This document shows, in pieces, positions 24,961 through 35,892 of a DNA stretch of 64,000 bases. This DNA comes from Drosophila miranda (lineage: Eukaryota > Arthropoda > Insecta > Diptera > Drosophilidae), in the NCBI RefSeq assembly GCF_003369915.1, contig NW_022881614.1, forward strand, positions 2,377,001 to 2,441,000, read 5' to 3'. The notes beneath the pieces were generated by a model. That model was given only the letters and a program-made list of their open reading frames with translations, was not told where the DNA came from and did no database searches. A program made the translations under genes and the position numbers. The first letter of the stretch is position 1, and each line of letters opens with the position of its first letter.

Positions 24961-25451
24961 CTCCGATCTGGCCGTTGATCTGGCAACTCCGGTTGCTGTG
25001 GCCGCGCCCTCTATTGGCCAGACGCTGTCGTTTTCCAGCACTTAGCTCCGTGCCTCCAGTCAGCTGTTCTTCCGTCGTTATCCAACACCACTTGCGGTGT
25101 GCTTGGCCAATTTTGCCCAAAAACAAAAAGAAGGCAACAACCAAGAAGTGGCGCCAAGAATCACAGCGAAGAAGAATAGGAAAACAGGCACTTACCTGCT
25201 GTTCTTTCCCCCCCCTTCGGCCTAGGGCTCGACGGGGTCCCACTGGGATTTCGGCCAGTACTATTGGCCAGGTGGCCGCTTCTCTGCTTGCGGACTTGCG
25301 TTCCGCGCCGGTAAGTAACGCAGCACTACTATGGCTCGCGCTAACTACTCTTTGCCTCTTTTCCAGGCTAACTTCCGACGTTTTCCACTGAATTATACGG
25401 AACGATTTAAAAACACGACCGCACTCACTAGAATACACACTGTGTGCGTGT

Positions 25452-28359
25452 CTTTTCCCCCGAGGATGGATTCTGGGTCCAAAGCTCCTCAGGAAAAGCA
25501 GCAATATGGGCTTGTGGTAAGCCTCCTCTGCGGCCCTCAGTGTGCGCTGAGTTCCGACATTTCGTCAGGGCAAAACTGGGGAACTTATGGATTTACAGCT
25601 GCTATCTCCCCCCAAGCTTGAGCCGTCATAGCTTCGCTGCGGCGATGGACGAATTGGCCGACGACGCCAGGCACCACAAACCAAATGTGATTGCTGGCGA
25701 CTTCAATGCTTGGGCCCAGGAGTGGGGCAGTGACATCTCCAGAAGCAGCAGCTCGGACGCCATATACAAGGGACACGTACTGCTTGAGGCCTTCGCTGCG
25801 TTGGACGTAGCATTGCTGAATCAGGGGACCGCGAATACCTTCAATAGGGGTGGCTCTGGGTCAGTCATCGACCTTACATTCGCCTCTAGCAGCCTTTCCC
25901 CTCTGTCCACCTGGCGCCTGGGGAACCACTATACGGCCAGCGCCCACGAGGCAGTGGTGTTCTCGATAGGCGGAGAAGGTGGTTGCAGACTGACCAGGGC
26001 AACGCAGACAAACCGGAGAGCAGCCTACAATCCCGAATCAATGCGGATTCCAAGGTTCTTGGAGGCGCTGAGGAATATGGAGGTCGGAGGCTCAGCTCAA
26101 CAGATGGTCAACCAGCTTCTGGAGTCCCTACTGCTCGCATGCGATGCCAGTATGAGTCGCAAGAGGCCATTCAGGGGTGAGCAATCGCCGACCTATTGGT
26201 GGAATGACGAGATCCAGGAGGCCAGACGCACTTGCCTGTCAGCTAGAAGGCGATATCAACGGGCTCGCAGAAGGAGTGGCACTAGCTGGCCAAGGCTACA
26301 GGCGGAGTACTGCGGAGCTAGAAAAGCCCTAAAGAACGCCATCAAGGAGAGCAAGAGGGAGTGCTTCCTGCAGCTTTGCGACTCAGCCGAGAAGGATCCG
26401 TGGGGACGTGCCTACAAGACGGTAATGAAGCGAATTCATGGCAGCAACGCGGGGTCGCCGTCTGACCCAGACCAGTTGCGGACGATTGTTGAGGCATTGT
26501 TCCCATCCGGGGCTCACGGTCTTGCCAGCAGTGCCGTCGCACACCAGCCTGCATACTCGGTCGAACCGGTCACGGAGGACGAAATCGTCGCCCTGGCCCA
26601 AAGCTTAAAGGCCAAGAAGGCTCCAGGCCCTGATGGAATCCCCAACCGTGCGGTTAAACTGGCGATGGCATACAACCCGCACGAGTTTGCTAAGGCATTC
26701 ACGCAGTGCCTGCGGGAAGGACTATTTCCGCCGCAGTGGAAGTTGCAACACCTGGTGCTCTTGCCAAAGCCAGGAAAGCCGCCGGACGATCCCTCCTCGT
26801 TTCGACCGATTTGCTTAATCGACTCGATGGGGAAGACTCTGGAACAGATAATCCGTAGAAGATTAGACAACGCCGTCGAGGATGCTGGGGGACTTTCACC
26901 AAACCAATACGGCTTCAGGAGTGGGAGGTCAACGGTGGACGCCATAGGCAGGGTAGTTGACATAGCCTCCAAGGCAGTGGAGGGAACTCGATGGAAGGGC
27001 GGCAAGAAGGAATACTGCCTGATTGTCACCCTAGACATCAGGAACGCCTTCAATACGGTGAAGTGGGAGTGCATCCTGGACTCACTTAACCGGCGCGGTG
27101 TACCCCAATACCTTCAGGCAATCGTAAGGAGCTACTTCGCGGGAAGACTGCTGGAGTATAATACGGAGGCCGGCGCGCAGACTCACGGCATAACGGCAGG
27201 AGTTCCCCAAGGATCAGTGATGGGTCCCCTATTATGGAACATTGCCTACGATGGAGTCATGAGATTAGCTCTTCCAGGCGGATGTCAGCTAACCTGCTAC
27301 GCAGATGATGTCGCCCTGACGGTGGTGGCCAAGCACCTGGACGTCGTCGAAGCAAATTGTGACACCGCAATCCAGCTGATTGCAGACTGGCTCCGCTCTG
27401 CGGGACTAGAGATAGCCGCTCATAAAACCGAGGCAGTATTGGTGAGCACCCGTTCGACTGTGGAGACCGCTCACATCAGGGTTGGCGACCAGAGACTATC
27501 GTCGAAACGAGCCATTCGGTATCTGGGCGTGATGATCGACACCAGGCTCAGTTTCCGTGAACACCTAAGCTACGTCCAGGAGAAAGCGGCAAACACGAGT
27601 CGGGCGCTGTTCCGAATACTGCTGAACACCCGTGGCCCGAAGCAGGAGAGGAGGATTCTGCTGACCAGTGTAGTCCGCTCAGCCATGACCTATGCAGCAG
27701 ACGTATGGGCGGATGGAATTAAAGTTGCCAGCTACGCTAGGGGCGTCAAAGCCACTCATCGCCTCTGCGCGCTCCGGATCTGCTGCGGCTTTCGGACCAT
27801 ATCCGACGACGCTGCCCTAGTCCTGGCGGGTGTCCTTCCAATTGACCTTCTGGTGCTTGAGGAGAGGGCCGTGGCCGGGGCCATCCGGGCCGGCGCGGCA
27901 AGGAGGGACACGCTCAAGCAGGCCCGTGAAGGAAGCCTCAGAGCATGGCAAAGCCGCTGGGACGGCTCTGATAAAGGACGGTGGACACACCGCCTGATTC
28001 CGGATGTCCGATATTGGATCGGCAGGCGACACGGTGTGGTCAATTTCCATTCCACACAGCTTCTGAGCGGACACGGCTGCTTCAGCCATTACCTTTGGAG
28101 GTTCGGCCACGAGAACTCGCCGAACTGCTCGTGGTGCGGCGACGCCACTGAAGACGCTGAGCACATCATTTTTCAATGCGGGCGCTTCTCACTTATTAGG
28201 GAGGAGTTGTGGCGAGCCGCCGGCGGGCAGCTCACGCCGAACAACCTGATCGAGAAGATTGTGGAAGACCCCATGGTATGGTCGGCCTGGAGCAACTTTG
28301 CAGCCGGCGCCATGAAGGAGCTGCGTAGGTGCGAGCGCCGTAGGAACGAGAGTGGCTAG
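25452..28359 (+). CDS. ORF2 polyprotein (endonuclease/reverse transcriptase), N-terminally truncated but otherwise open
   Basis: One uninterrupted frame of about 970 codons covers most of the endonuclease (WIYSCYLPP, GDFNAWAQEWG, SAHEAVVFS) and the whole reverse transcriptase. Motifs are KAPGPDGIPN, PSSFRPICLID, NQYGFRSGRSTVDA, AGVPQGSVMGPLLWN and the catalytic CYADDVALT (near 27297). The C-terminal CSWCG...H....C motif lies at about 28125-28180. The protein would copy element RNA at a nicked target. The first endonuclease strands and any native start codon are missing, so autonomous activity is unlikely. It is the only Waldo-like copy here without frameshifts. Confidence 0.85.
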
Positions 28360-28530
28360 GAGGAACCATGGTCCCTGCGAAGCAATGCTTTGCGGCCGTC
28401 CCGCAGAGCCCCGGAACTTCCTGCCGGTCTCTCCAACTCAATACAGCTCCCTGTCTAGCTTTAGTTAAGTCCCAGGCTTATAAAATTTAATAAAATTAAG
28501 AGTTAATACGGAAAAAAAAAAAAAAAAAAA
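25452..28530 (+). mobile_element. Waldo-like R1-clade non-LTR retrotransposon, copy 4 (5'-truncated, young)
   Basis: The copy starts inside the endonuclease and ends in an A19 tail (28512-28530). A 14-base target-site duplication, CACTGTGTGCGTGT, flanks it at 25438-25451 and 28531-28544. The target continues as (TG)n. 5' truncation with an A tail and a direct repeat is the normal mark of target-primed reverse transcription. The intact frame indicates recent insertion. Confidence 0.9.
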
Positions 28531-28544
28531 CACTGTGTGCGTGT

Positions 28545-28570
28545 GTGTGTGTGTGTGTGCATATCCTTGC
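28545..28570 (+). repeat. (TG)n microsatellite at the Waldo-like insertion site
   Basis: TG repeats follow the 3' target duplication of copy 4 and lead into CATATCCTTGCC. This is the remainder of the tract that attracted the insertions. Confidence 0.85.
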
Positions 28571-28653
28571 CATATCCTGCCAGAGCTTTTGGCTCTGGAG
28601 TTTATGTGCCCGGCCTCAAGCGCCTTCTTCAGTTTCTCATATTATTTTATTTG
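28571..28653 (+). repeat. Second copy of the flanking segment seen at 4558-4652
   Basis: The same CCTGCCAGAGCTTTTGGCTC...TTATTTTATTTG sequence as at 4558. Beyond it this copy continues into unique DNA (TCAGCGGTATTTGC), whereas the other is interrupted by Waldo-like copy 2. Confidence 0.8.
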
Positions 28654-29814
28654 TCAGCGGTATTTGCTGGTAATGATCCTCAAGAATTTTTAATAAAACA
28701 CACAGGGGGCGGCAGAGAGAGAGAGAGAGGGGCAGAGAGAGAGATCTCCTGCTGATGAGGGCAATCGAGGAGGAGCCAGGCGGCAGGGCGGCTGCAGTGC
28801 CGTGCAATTCAATGCAATGCAATAATCAGGTATTAATTATGCAAGACAATTGACAGCAGGAGGGCAGGAGGGCAGGCAGCAGGCCAAGGCAGTGTCAAAG
28901 TTCAAAGAACTCCGCCTCCATGGGACGTGGGACTGCTAGTAGAACTGTTTTTGTGTGGGCAAATAAATTGTTTAACCAACTGTACAGACAACATCCGCGC
29001 AGTGGTCACAACAATGGCAGTAACCAGTCGATGCCACAGTTGTGGCAAGTTCCTTCTGTTTGCCAGGAGGCACAGTACCAGGCTGGCAGGCTGGCAGGCA
29101 GTCAGCCGTGTGACAGGCAGTCGGTCATTATTTCGCACTTTTGTTGCCGGTGCGGAAATTTCACACAGCAGCAGCGGCGACACGTGCACCAGCCGAGCAG
29201 CTTGCACGTTGCACAAAGAGGAAGTGGAGTCTGGGCGACACACACACACACACACACACAGCAAATAATGCCACAACAAAAAAGAGACAAAGAGAGAGGT
29301 GGAGAGGGATGGGGAGGGGGAGAGGGATAAAAAGGTAAATATCTCTAAAAGTCGAGACAAAACAAAATGGAATTTTAATGATATGAGAGGAGCATCGAAA
29401 AGGCAGGTAACACTGCCTTGCCCCCTGCCCTGCCCCCTGCCTCTGCCCCTGTCTGTGGCTCGTAGTACAACCGGCACTTGAACTTCGCCGCTTACTACGA
29501 TTTGTGGAGATTTTGGCGCGCTCTTTTTTTCTGGCGGCTCAGAGAGCACCAGCGCGAGAGAGAGAGAGCGTGCTTTCAGGCAAAAGCCGGCAAAAATAGA
29601 CAAAAAAGAAAGTAATAAAGGAAGAAAGGAGGAAATGTGTAAATGTGAGGGAGCTGGAACTTACACGAAAAATCCTTGGCCGGAAACAGGATCGTCGAGC
29701 AGGATAAACAGAGTTTCGGTTCGGCGACAAAATTGCACTTTTCCCTAGTTTTTGGCCTGCCACATGGCGGCGTTGAAACCGTTTTACATATCACAAGCAC
29801 AAGGGCCGGCTATC

Positions 29815-29845
<31 letters not shown>

Positions 29846-30333
29846 ACACGACAGTCGCAATGTGCTGCGCCCGATGCTGTGCTATAGTGATGTCCGCTCG
29901 GTCTTCGCTGCTTGCGCCTCTCCTCTCCCTCCTACTCTTTGGTTGGTGGCCGCTGCCCGACGACGACACAGAGTGCAACACACAGCGCAATGACCCGACC
30001 GACGTACTCGAACGTTGACTCGTTTCTGTTTGGCCAATGACAGCGACAACTCTGCTCGCTGCATGCCTCCTGCTGCAGGCTCCTGGCGATGGCGATGAAG
30101 ATGGCAAGGCCTGGCGATGACGACGATGACGACGATGTGCCGGAGCCAGCGCCGGAGTTCGGGGACCAGAACGACGCCAAAGCTGCTTGTTCGACGCGAT
30201 GCTGTAAGCCGATGACGTTCTTCGTTGCTCGTTGCACATCGTTAGCTAAGCTCCTGCTCTCGCTCTCACCCTCGCCAGCCCTCTCTGTCCCTCTCTTTCG
30301 CACGTGGTAGGGTCTGCGGAAACTTCTACTCAC
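28654..30333. other. Non-coding region with CA/GA microsatellites
   Basis: No convincing exon is visible. GAGA-rich runs occur near 28715-28745 and 29560-29572, and (CA)n tracts at about 29240-29261 and 29815-29850. Such sequence is typical of 5' regulatory or intronic DNA of fly genes. Confidence 0.5.
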
Positions 30334-30470
30334 CGCAAAATGTACGAAATGAGCAGCCAAATTGCGAGTTCCTTCCTTAATTGCGCACACAACATGCCCG
30401 CACGCATTCGTTTCCTCTGCTCTTCGTCTCCGTCATCTCGCGTTCGAGTCCACTCTTTGCGCTCTCTTTT
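30334..30470 (-). promoter_or_regulatory. Candidate minus-strand promoter and first non-coding exon
   Basis: On the minus strand, GAGAG-rich sequence (about 30541-30590) is followed by TATAAAA at 30502-30496, then about 135 bases ending at a good splice donor, GCG|GTGAGTAG, at 30334/30333. Together these look like a GAGA/TATA promoter with a leader exon. No coding exon was found that it could join to, so this is a suggestion only. Confidence 0.3.
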
Positions 30471-30502
30471 CCGCTTATACACCTCTTATACGCCGTTTTA
30501 TA

Positions 30503-31937
30503 GCACGCATGCCAGTGAAGTCACTCGCAATGCCAAAGCATACTCTCTCTCTGTGCGCGCTCTCCCTCTCTCTCACAGCTTCCTCTGGCACTTCTTGCTT
30601 TTGTTGTAAAAGCCGTGTAAACAAAACATAAAATATATGAATGGGTGAGTGGGTCTCCTACTGCAGCTCCTACTGTGTGTGTGTCTGTGTGTGTGTGTGT
30701 GTGTAGGCGTGTAAATTTGGCAATTCGTGTGCGCTACACTTGATGAATGAAATCGGGCCTACTGCGACCCAATTCTGCGGTCAAGTCCCCCGCTGAAGAG
30801 GGGGGGGCACACATACCAATGTCGATAAAAGGGGAACGGGATTGTCCGCACAATTACCAAAACAAGCAACACGAAACGATGGCCATTCGGCCAAAAAGAA
30901 CTTTTGATTGTTTCCCTGGCAACGTCATCGGAATAAATGAGGAATTTCGAGCACCACCGAGGACTTTGAGGGCGTAGAAAAAATTGATGGTAAAAGATAG
31001 ACGATATATCTGATCTATTTTGCACATTGGGAGCTTCTGCCGTGCCCTTTTCCTGGCCAAATCACAGGGCTAGTGGCTGCAACCATTGACAGGACGTGTC
31101 AGAAATACACGCAAAGAAAAAATCCAAGTTCCTGGCGGCACTCGAAATTTAATTTGAATTCTTTTGGTCTTCAAAAAACACCCGAAACGAGGCACAATCG
31201 AGCAAAAAATGAACTTAAGTTTTGGCCAAGAATCCTGGTTGAAGAATTTCTGTTTGAGAATTTGTCATGTCTTGGCCTTAGTGTATAAAGTATATGGCCA
31301 AAAGCCAGTAGCCAGGATACAGGAGCCGGGAGCCAGTAGCCAGGGGAGTCCCGTCGCTTTGGGTGTGTGCAAATATGCGAAAGCTAAATGTCAGCGTCAA
31401 CCCTTTCTGTCCATCTCCCTGTCCCCTGTCCCCCGTCGCCTGTCACCCCCTGTTTCTGGTTGTTCCCCGCTTTTTCGGTGGAAAGGAAAGTTTTTATCTT
31501 AAGCTCCGCTGACAGGCAGCAAAGCAGAAAAGCGGCAGGGGAGGAAGTGTCAAACGTCAAGTTATAGAAATTGCTCGAGCTGGCTTCGGGGGCGGCCAAG
31601 ACTGAGAAAGATCCCGGTGGAGGCGAAAAATTAAAGGACATGCTGAACGCATTCCTTGGGACACAGGATGACAGTGAGTGATTTGACCATACCCTCATTT
31701 GCGTGCAGCAGCAGCGGGTAGGGTTCAAGACGAAGGACCAAGACCAGGCACCAATGGATTAATGTGCAAGGATGCGACTCGCCTTGCCTCGGCTCGGTTG
31801 TACGCACTGGACCAGCCATTGTCACCTCGCCCCTTCTGCTTTGTGGCAATCTGATGAGAGCTGACTGTTGCTGCGGGTGGCAGGGGCCGGCATGGTGTGG
31901 CGGGGGGTTGCTAGTTGCACTCGAGTTACAGGGCAGC
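30503..31937. other. Non-coding region up to the P450 repeat block
   Basis: A (TG)n tract lies at about 30674-30703. I see no exon with supportable splice sites and no known repeat. Confidence 0.5.
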
Positions 31938-32507
31938 GGCAAGGGGCAGGCAGAGGTGATAACTTTTCCAAGCTATTTCTGCGCCCAAATGACAGCGAAA
32001 TGTAATAATGAAAAACTTTTTCTTTGTCAACTTGATGAGTATGAAATTTTTCACAAAAAACATGGAAAAACAAAGGGAAAAGGGGCAAGAAGAGACGGGG
32101 GGAAGGGGTGAAGGGGGACCAGCTAGAAATATGAAACGTCGGGGCGAGGAGGAGCCGAGGCAGAGGCAGAGGCTCTTCAGATTAGTTATTGGGGCGGCTC
32201 CAACCGGAAAACAGTACACAAAAAGCAGGGAATTTCAGCCACGGTAAAGGCTCCTGCCAAAGCCTGCCATTAGCCCGCTCGCAAAATTGAGCGAACGATT
32301 TTTAATTTTACGCCAATTTTACAAAATTAGCCGCTAGAACTAGCCAGAGCAGAGTTCTTGGCCAGAACACCTGACCAGAGCACCGCACAGGCCGCCCTCT
32401 CGCCACCAACCGCCAACCGCCAAACATTTAAATGTTGTTAGACTCGAAAATGATCGATTTTGGGGGCTTAGTTTATTGGAAGTACTCTAATCTCTATTCT
32501 AATCCTC

Positions 32508-34122
32508 TCACTCCTGGATGTCTGTGAACCTGAAGCGAAAGTCTATGGCCGGCTCCATCGTCTTGTAGGGCCTCGAGGCATCGTGCAGGAACTCCACGTG
32601 GAAGTTGCGTATGAGCTGGTCTCCACCTCGAGGTCCACCACGCGCTTGCCGAGGCACATGCACGGCCCAAAGCCGAAGGGCAGGAAGGTGAAGGGGCTGA
32701 CCTGCATCTTCTGGCCGGACTGGGGATCGCGCATCCAGCTCTCGGGCAGGAACTCGTCGGGGCGCGGGTAGTGTGCGGGGTCCTACATGAGGGCGTTGGC
32801 GGCGAGCAGGACGGGGGTGCCCGGGGGCACCGCGTAGCCCGAGAGGGTGACGCCGGTGGGGCAGGTGCGGAGGGTGCCCAGGCCGTTGGGGTAGAAGCGG
32901 AGCGTCTCCTTGATCACGGCCCGCAGGTAGGGCATGTCCCTCATGGTGTCCTCGTTGAGCAGCTTGTGCTGCTTCTCCGGATGCTTGGCCAGGGTGAGCA
33001 GCACGGCGAAGACCAGCGTGGCCGTGGCATCCATGCCCGCGAAGAGGATTTCCAGGCCCATGATGAGGGCCAGCTTGGGATCGATGTCCATGAGGCGCTG
33101 CAGCATGCTGTGGCTGTTCACCTGCTCGCCGGCCCGGCGCCGCTGCTCCAGGAGCTGCTGCGACTCCGCGAGCACGCGCTGGGCCACGTCCAGGCTCTCG
33201 TTGAGGGTGCGCATCATCTTGCGGTAGGTGGGCGTGGAGACGATCTTCCACGCCGATGGCTGGACGTCCAGCTGGAAGGTGTAGCGGAATATGTCCCTCG
33301 AGGTGCGGAAGAGGGCCAGGGCGTCGGGGTTGTCCCTGTGCTTCCGGATGATCCCCATCTGCCGATCGAACGACACCAGAGCCAGAGACTCGAAGATCAG
33401 GCGCTGCATCTCGTCGTTGAAGTTGCCGGGCACCTCCAGGGTGCTCGGATCGCGTATCTCATTGATGCTAGCGGAAGGATCTCACATTACTCTAGGCGAA
33501 GAGACAAGCCGCTCGGGGGAGCTACCCTTACCGCTCGATGAACTCGTTGTTGATGTTGGAGAGCGGCTCGAAGTACATCCGGAGGCCCCTGGGCTGCATG
33601 ACGATCGGATTGACGGCGGAGCGCATCTTGCCCCAGTCCTCCCCCTGCCTGCAGAACAACCCTTCCGATTAGATTCTAATCGCTAAAGCGGGCACACGTG
33701 GGGTGGGGCCTACTTACCTCGCCGTCAGCCCTAGGGCTCTCCCATAGACGTCTGGTCGAATGTGCTGCCGGAAGTGCACAATCGAGTCGAAGGCCTCGCG
33801 ATGCGGCCACGCCCCCTCATTGCGGAACACAGTGGCAATATCGCCGGTGTTGAACGTTACCACCCAGTCCTTGCGTCCGAACATCCCTGGCAGGATGAAG
33901 ATGTCCCCGTACCGGCGCCGCATGCCCATCGAGAACTACACAATGGAGGCGTCGCTGAACTCCCCGCCGGGCATGAAGCTCCGCATGAACTGCTGCCTGC
34001 AGGGCCGCGACACTCGCTTGGGCCTGTGGCCGTGCCTGTGCCTGGGCCGAGGAACCTCTCAACGATCGAATGGGGCGTGTGGCGACGGCCAGGCGTCGCG
34101 TCAGACTCTGCCAAGCATTCAT
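32508..34122 (-). pseudogene. Cyp12d1: Cyp12d1-like mitochondrial cytochrome P450 pseudogene, copy A
   Basis: CYP12 enzymes are mitochondrial-clan P450 monooxygenases. The frame starts MNAWQSLTRR with an Arg-rich presequence. Exon 1 is 34122-33718 (donor GTAAGT), exon 2 33648-33532, exon 3 33467-32508. The I-helix reads FAGMDATATL and the K-helix ETLR. Lesions: a frameshift or small deletion near 34000; TAG at 33936-33938; TAG at 32783-32785 after NALM; the heme loop reads FGFGPCMCLG, with Cys where Arg is almost invariant; and a one-base frameshift near 32621, after which QLIRNFHVEF and the normal end FRFTDIQE are out of frame. The splice sites look normal. The cytological match (47D, from memory) supports Cyp12d1; another CYP12 member is possible. 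Confidence 0.8.
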
Positions 34123-34594
34123 TCTCGCAGCGCCACTCGACAAACAACTGAATCTCCGTGGCCTGTTGTCAGGTTTTTTATAGACCCACCTTATCACCAA
34201 ACTCGAGAACAGGGCAGGAGGAAGGGAGAGCGAGAGCGAGAGAGACTAAGCCAAAGCGAAACACGAGAGCAAAACAAACGCAAAACCTGCCACCAATCAT
34301 GACTTGCATTTCGGGGGGGCCTCTTATCGAGCATTCGCCTTTTACGGACCGTCCCACTCGATCACCGTGATTCGTTCAGTCGCTCAGAAATTGCCATGGC
34401 AGACAAACATGACTTTGATAGCTGTAAACTCGACCACAGAGAGGCCTTTAATACCCTTGATTGGTGGCAGAAACATTCCATATTTTATGGTCCTTGAAAA
34501 ATAGCATTAAAATTGGCATTAGTTCGATGAGAGCTCTGAATGTACACTCAGAGAAAAACGGCATAGTAAGGAGACACAAACCCATATTTACACG

Positions 34595-34740
34595 AAGGGG
34601 AACTTTGCGAATCGCAGCTACGGCCGCGACTCTACATTTATACCCGATACTCCCATCAACCAGAGGGCGCACACGGACAAAAGGACAGACAGCCATGGCG
34701 ATATCGACTTGGCTAATGATGCTGATGCTTTATGGGACAT
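34595..34740 (-). mobile_element. Degenerate mini-me/DINE-1-type remnant in block A
   Basis: Decayed forms of the hairpin end (CGAAGGGGAACTTTGCGAATCG), of TATACCCGATACT, of the GGACA array and of the GATGCTGATGCTTTATGGG core follow in the expected order. It is far older than the units at 5.9-20.7 kb. Confidence 0.6.
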
Positions 34741-35892
34741 TGAGACATGAAAACATTAAATATTTGGGATTATTCGTTAATTAGTCAAAACCAGAAAAGA
34801 AATATGCAGCTCGAGGGAATGTGGACCTCCTTTGTTTTCGTTTTAGGTATGGGTATTATATACAAATTAAATGCAAGAACCAGTTGGTCCCCCATAAAAG
34901 TATTATTTTGGTATCAAATCGCCAGCAGGGAGTCGACTGCGCTGCACCATGGTGAAAATACTTATATTCATGCGCTACAATGTTTCATTAGATAAAATCT
35001 TCTCTTTTCTCACTTACCCATAATCTCTCTGTTATTTTCTCATATTCTCGATTCTGACGATTCTGGTGAATGGTGATTCGATGACTCCGAAGTTGCGACA
35101 AAACCGCAAACGAAACGCACAAAATGATTTCCAATAGGAGCACAAATTTTAGGCATTAATTTCCTAATTGGTAACACCTCACCCTATTATGAACTTCACT
35201 TGGAACGAGAGCACTAATTCCTTTTTGCTTCTCTTCTTCACTGCACTATCCCACCGTGGAGGGGGAAAGGGACAAAACTTGACGAATTTTCAAGCACGCA
35301 CACACACTCATAGCTGGAACTCACGTGATCGAACGAATACAAATTTTAGATTTTGACACACGAAAAAAAAATTTAAAAAAAAATATATGTTTTTCTACAC
35401 ATACATACATATATCAAACATTAGTAGATTTGCATTTTTTTCTCCATTTTGCCACCTGCGCCCCTGCCGTTGTTCAAACGCATTTTCGTGCATTAAATAA
35501 CCCTTTTTTTGCATTTATATTTCATTATTGCACTAAACTTCACTTCACACATCTGCGCGACAATTTTCCCGTTTGATTTTCCACCATTTTCCGCATTTTC
35601 ACGGATAGAAACGCGCAGCTGACTTAAAAGCGCACGCTTGGCTCGACTGAAAAAATTTGAGTGAATTCTTCGATCTCTGCTCCCCTTCCTACATTCCTGT
35701 ATTTTCTCTCACTCCCATGCTCGCTTTGGGTACTTTTGCGAAAACGAAGAAGGAAACGAAAAAAGGCGAAATAACGAAATACATAGTAACACAGACTAGA
35801 TTTTCACACATGAAAAAAAAGAGTTCATGCTAAAATAATGCCTACATATACATACATACACAAATATATGTATACATATATAGATACAAGGG

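Larger units (their letters stand above)
20978..25437 (-). mobile_element. Waldo-like R1-clade non-LTR retrotransposon, copy 3 (near full length)
   Basis: The element has a 5' UTR (about 25437-24961), ORF1 with zinc knuckles, ORF2 and a poly-A tail (31 bases) that abuts (AC)n on the sense strand. ORF1 and ORF2 overlap as ATGA at 24066-24069, a usual arrangement in this group. ORF2 carries several frameshifts. It differs in protein sequence from copies 1, 2 and 4, so it is a separate family of the same clade. Confidence 0.85.
31938..35892. repeat. P450-containing tandem block, copy A (about 3.95 kb)
   Basis: The block starts at GCAAGGGGCAGGCAGAGG and contains a conserved leader region, the P450 pseudogene, a degenerate DINE remnant and an AT-rich tail with a (CATA)n tract. 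The same start motif recurs at 35893 and 38385. Copy A is the only one with the complete third exon region. Confidence 0.9.

Noticed and set aside
28920..30390. Several 100-230-codon frames in the GA/CA-rich region
   Set aside because: They overlap each other on both strands, include His-Thr and Cys-Val runs from microsatellites, and lack domains.
32771..33541. 256-codon plus-strand frame across the P450
   Set aside because: It is antisense to the P450 exon and exists because of GC-rich codon bias; it lacks any domain.
32508..34122. A new functional P450 with an unusual Cys-Met-Cys heme loop
   Set aside because: Two stops and two frame breaks shared by all copies rule out a functional enzyme.
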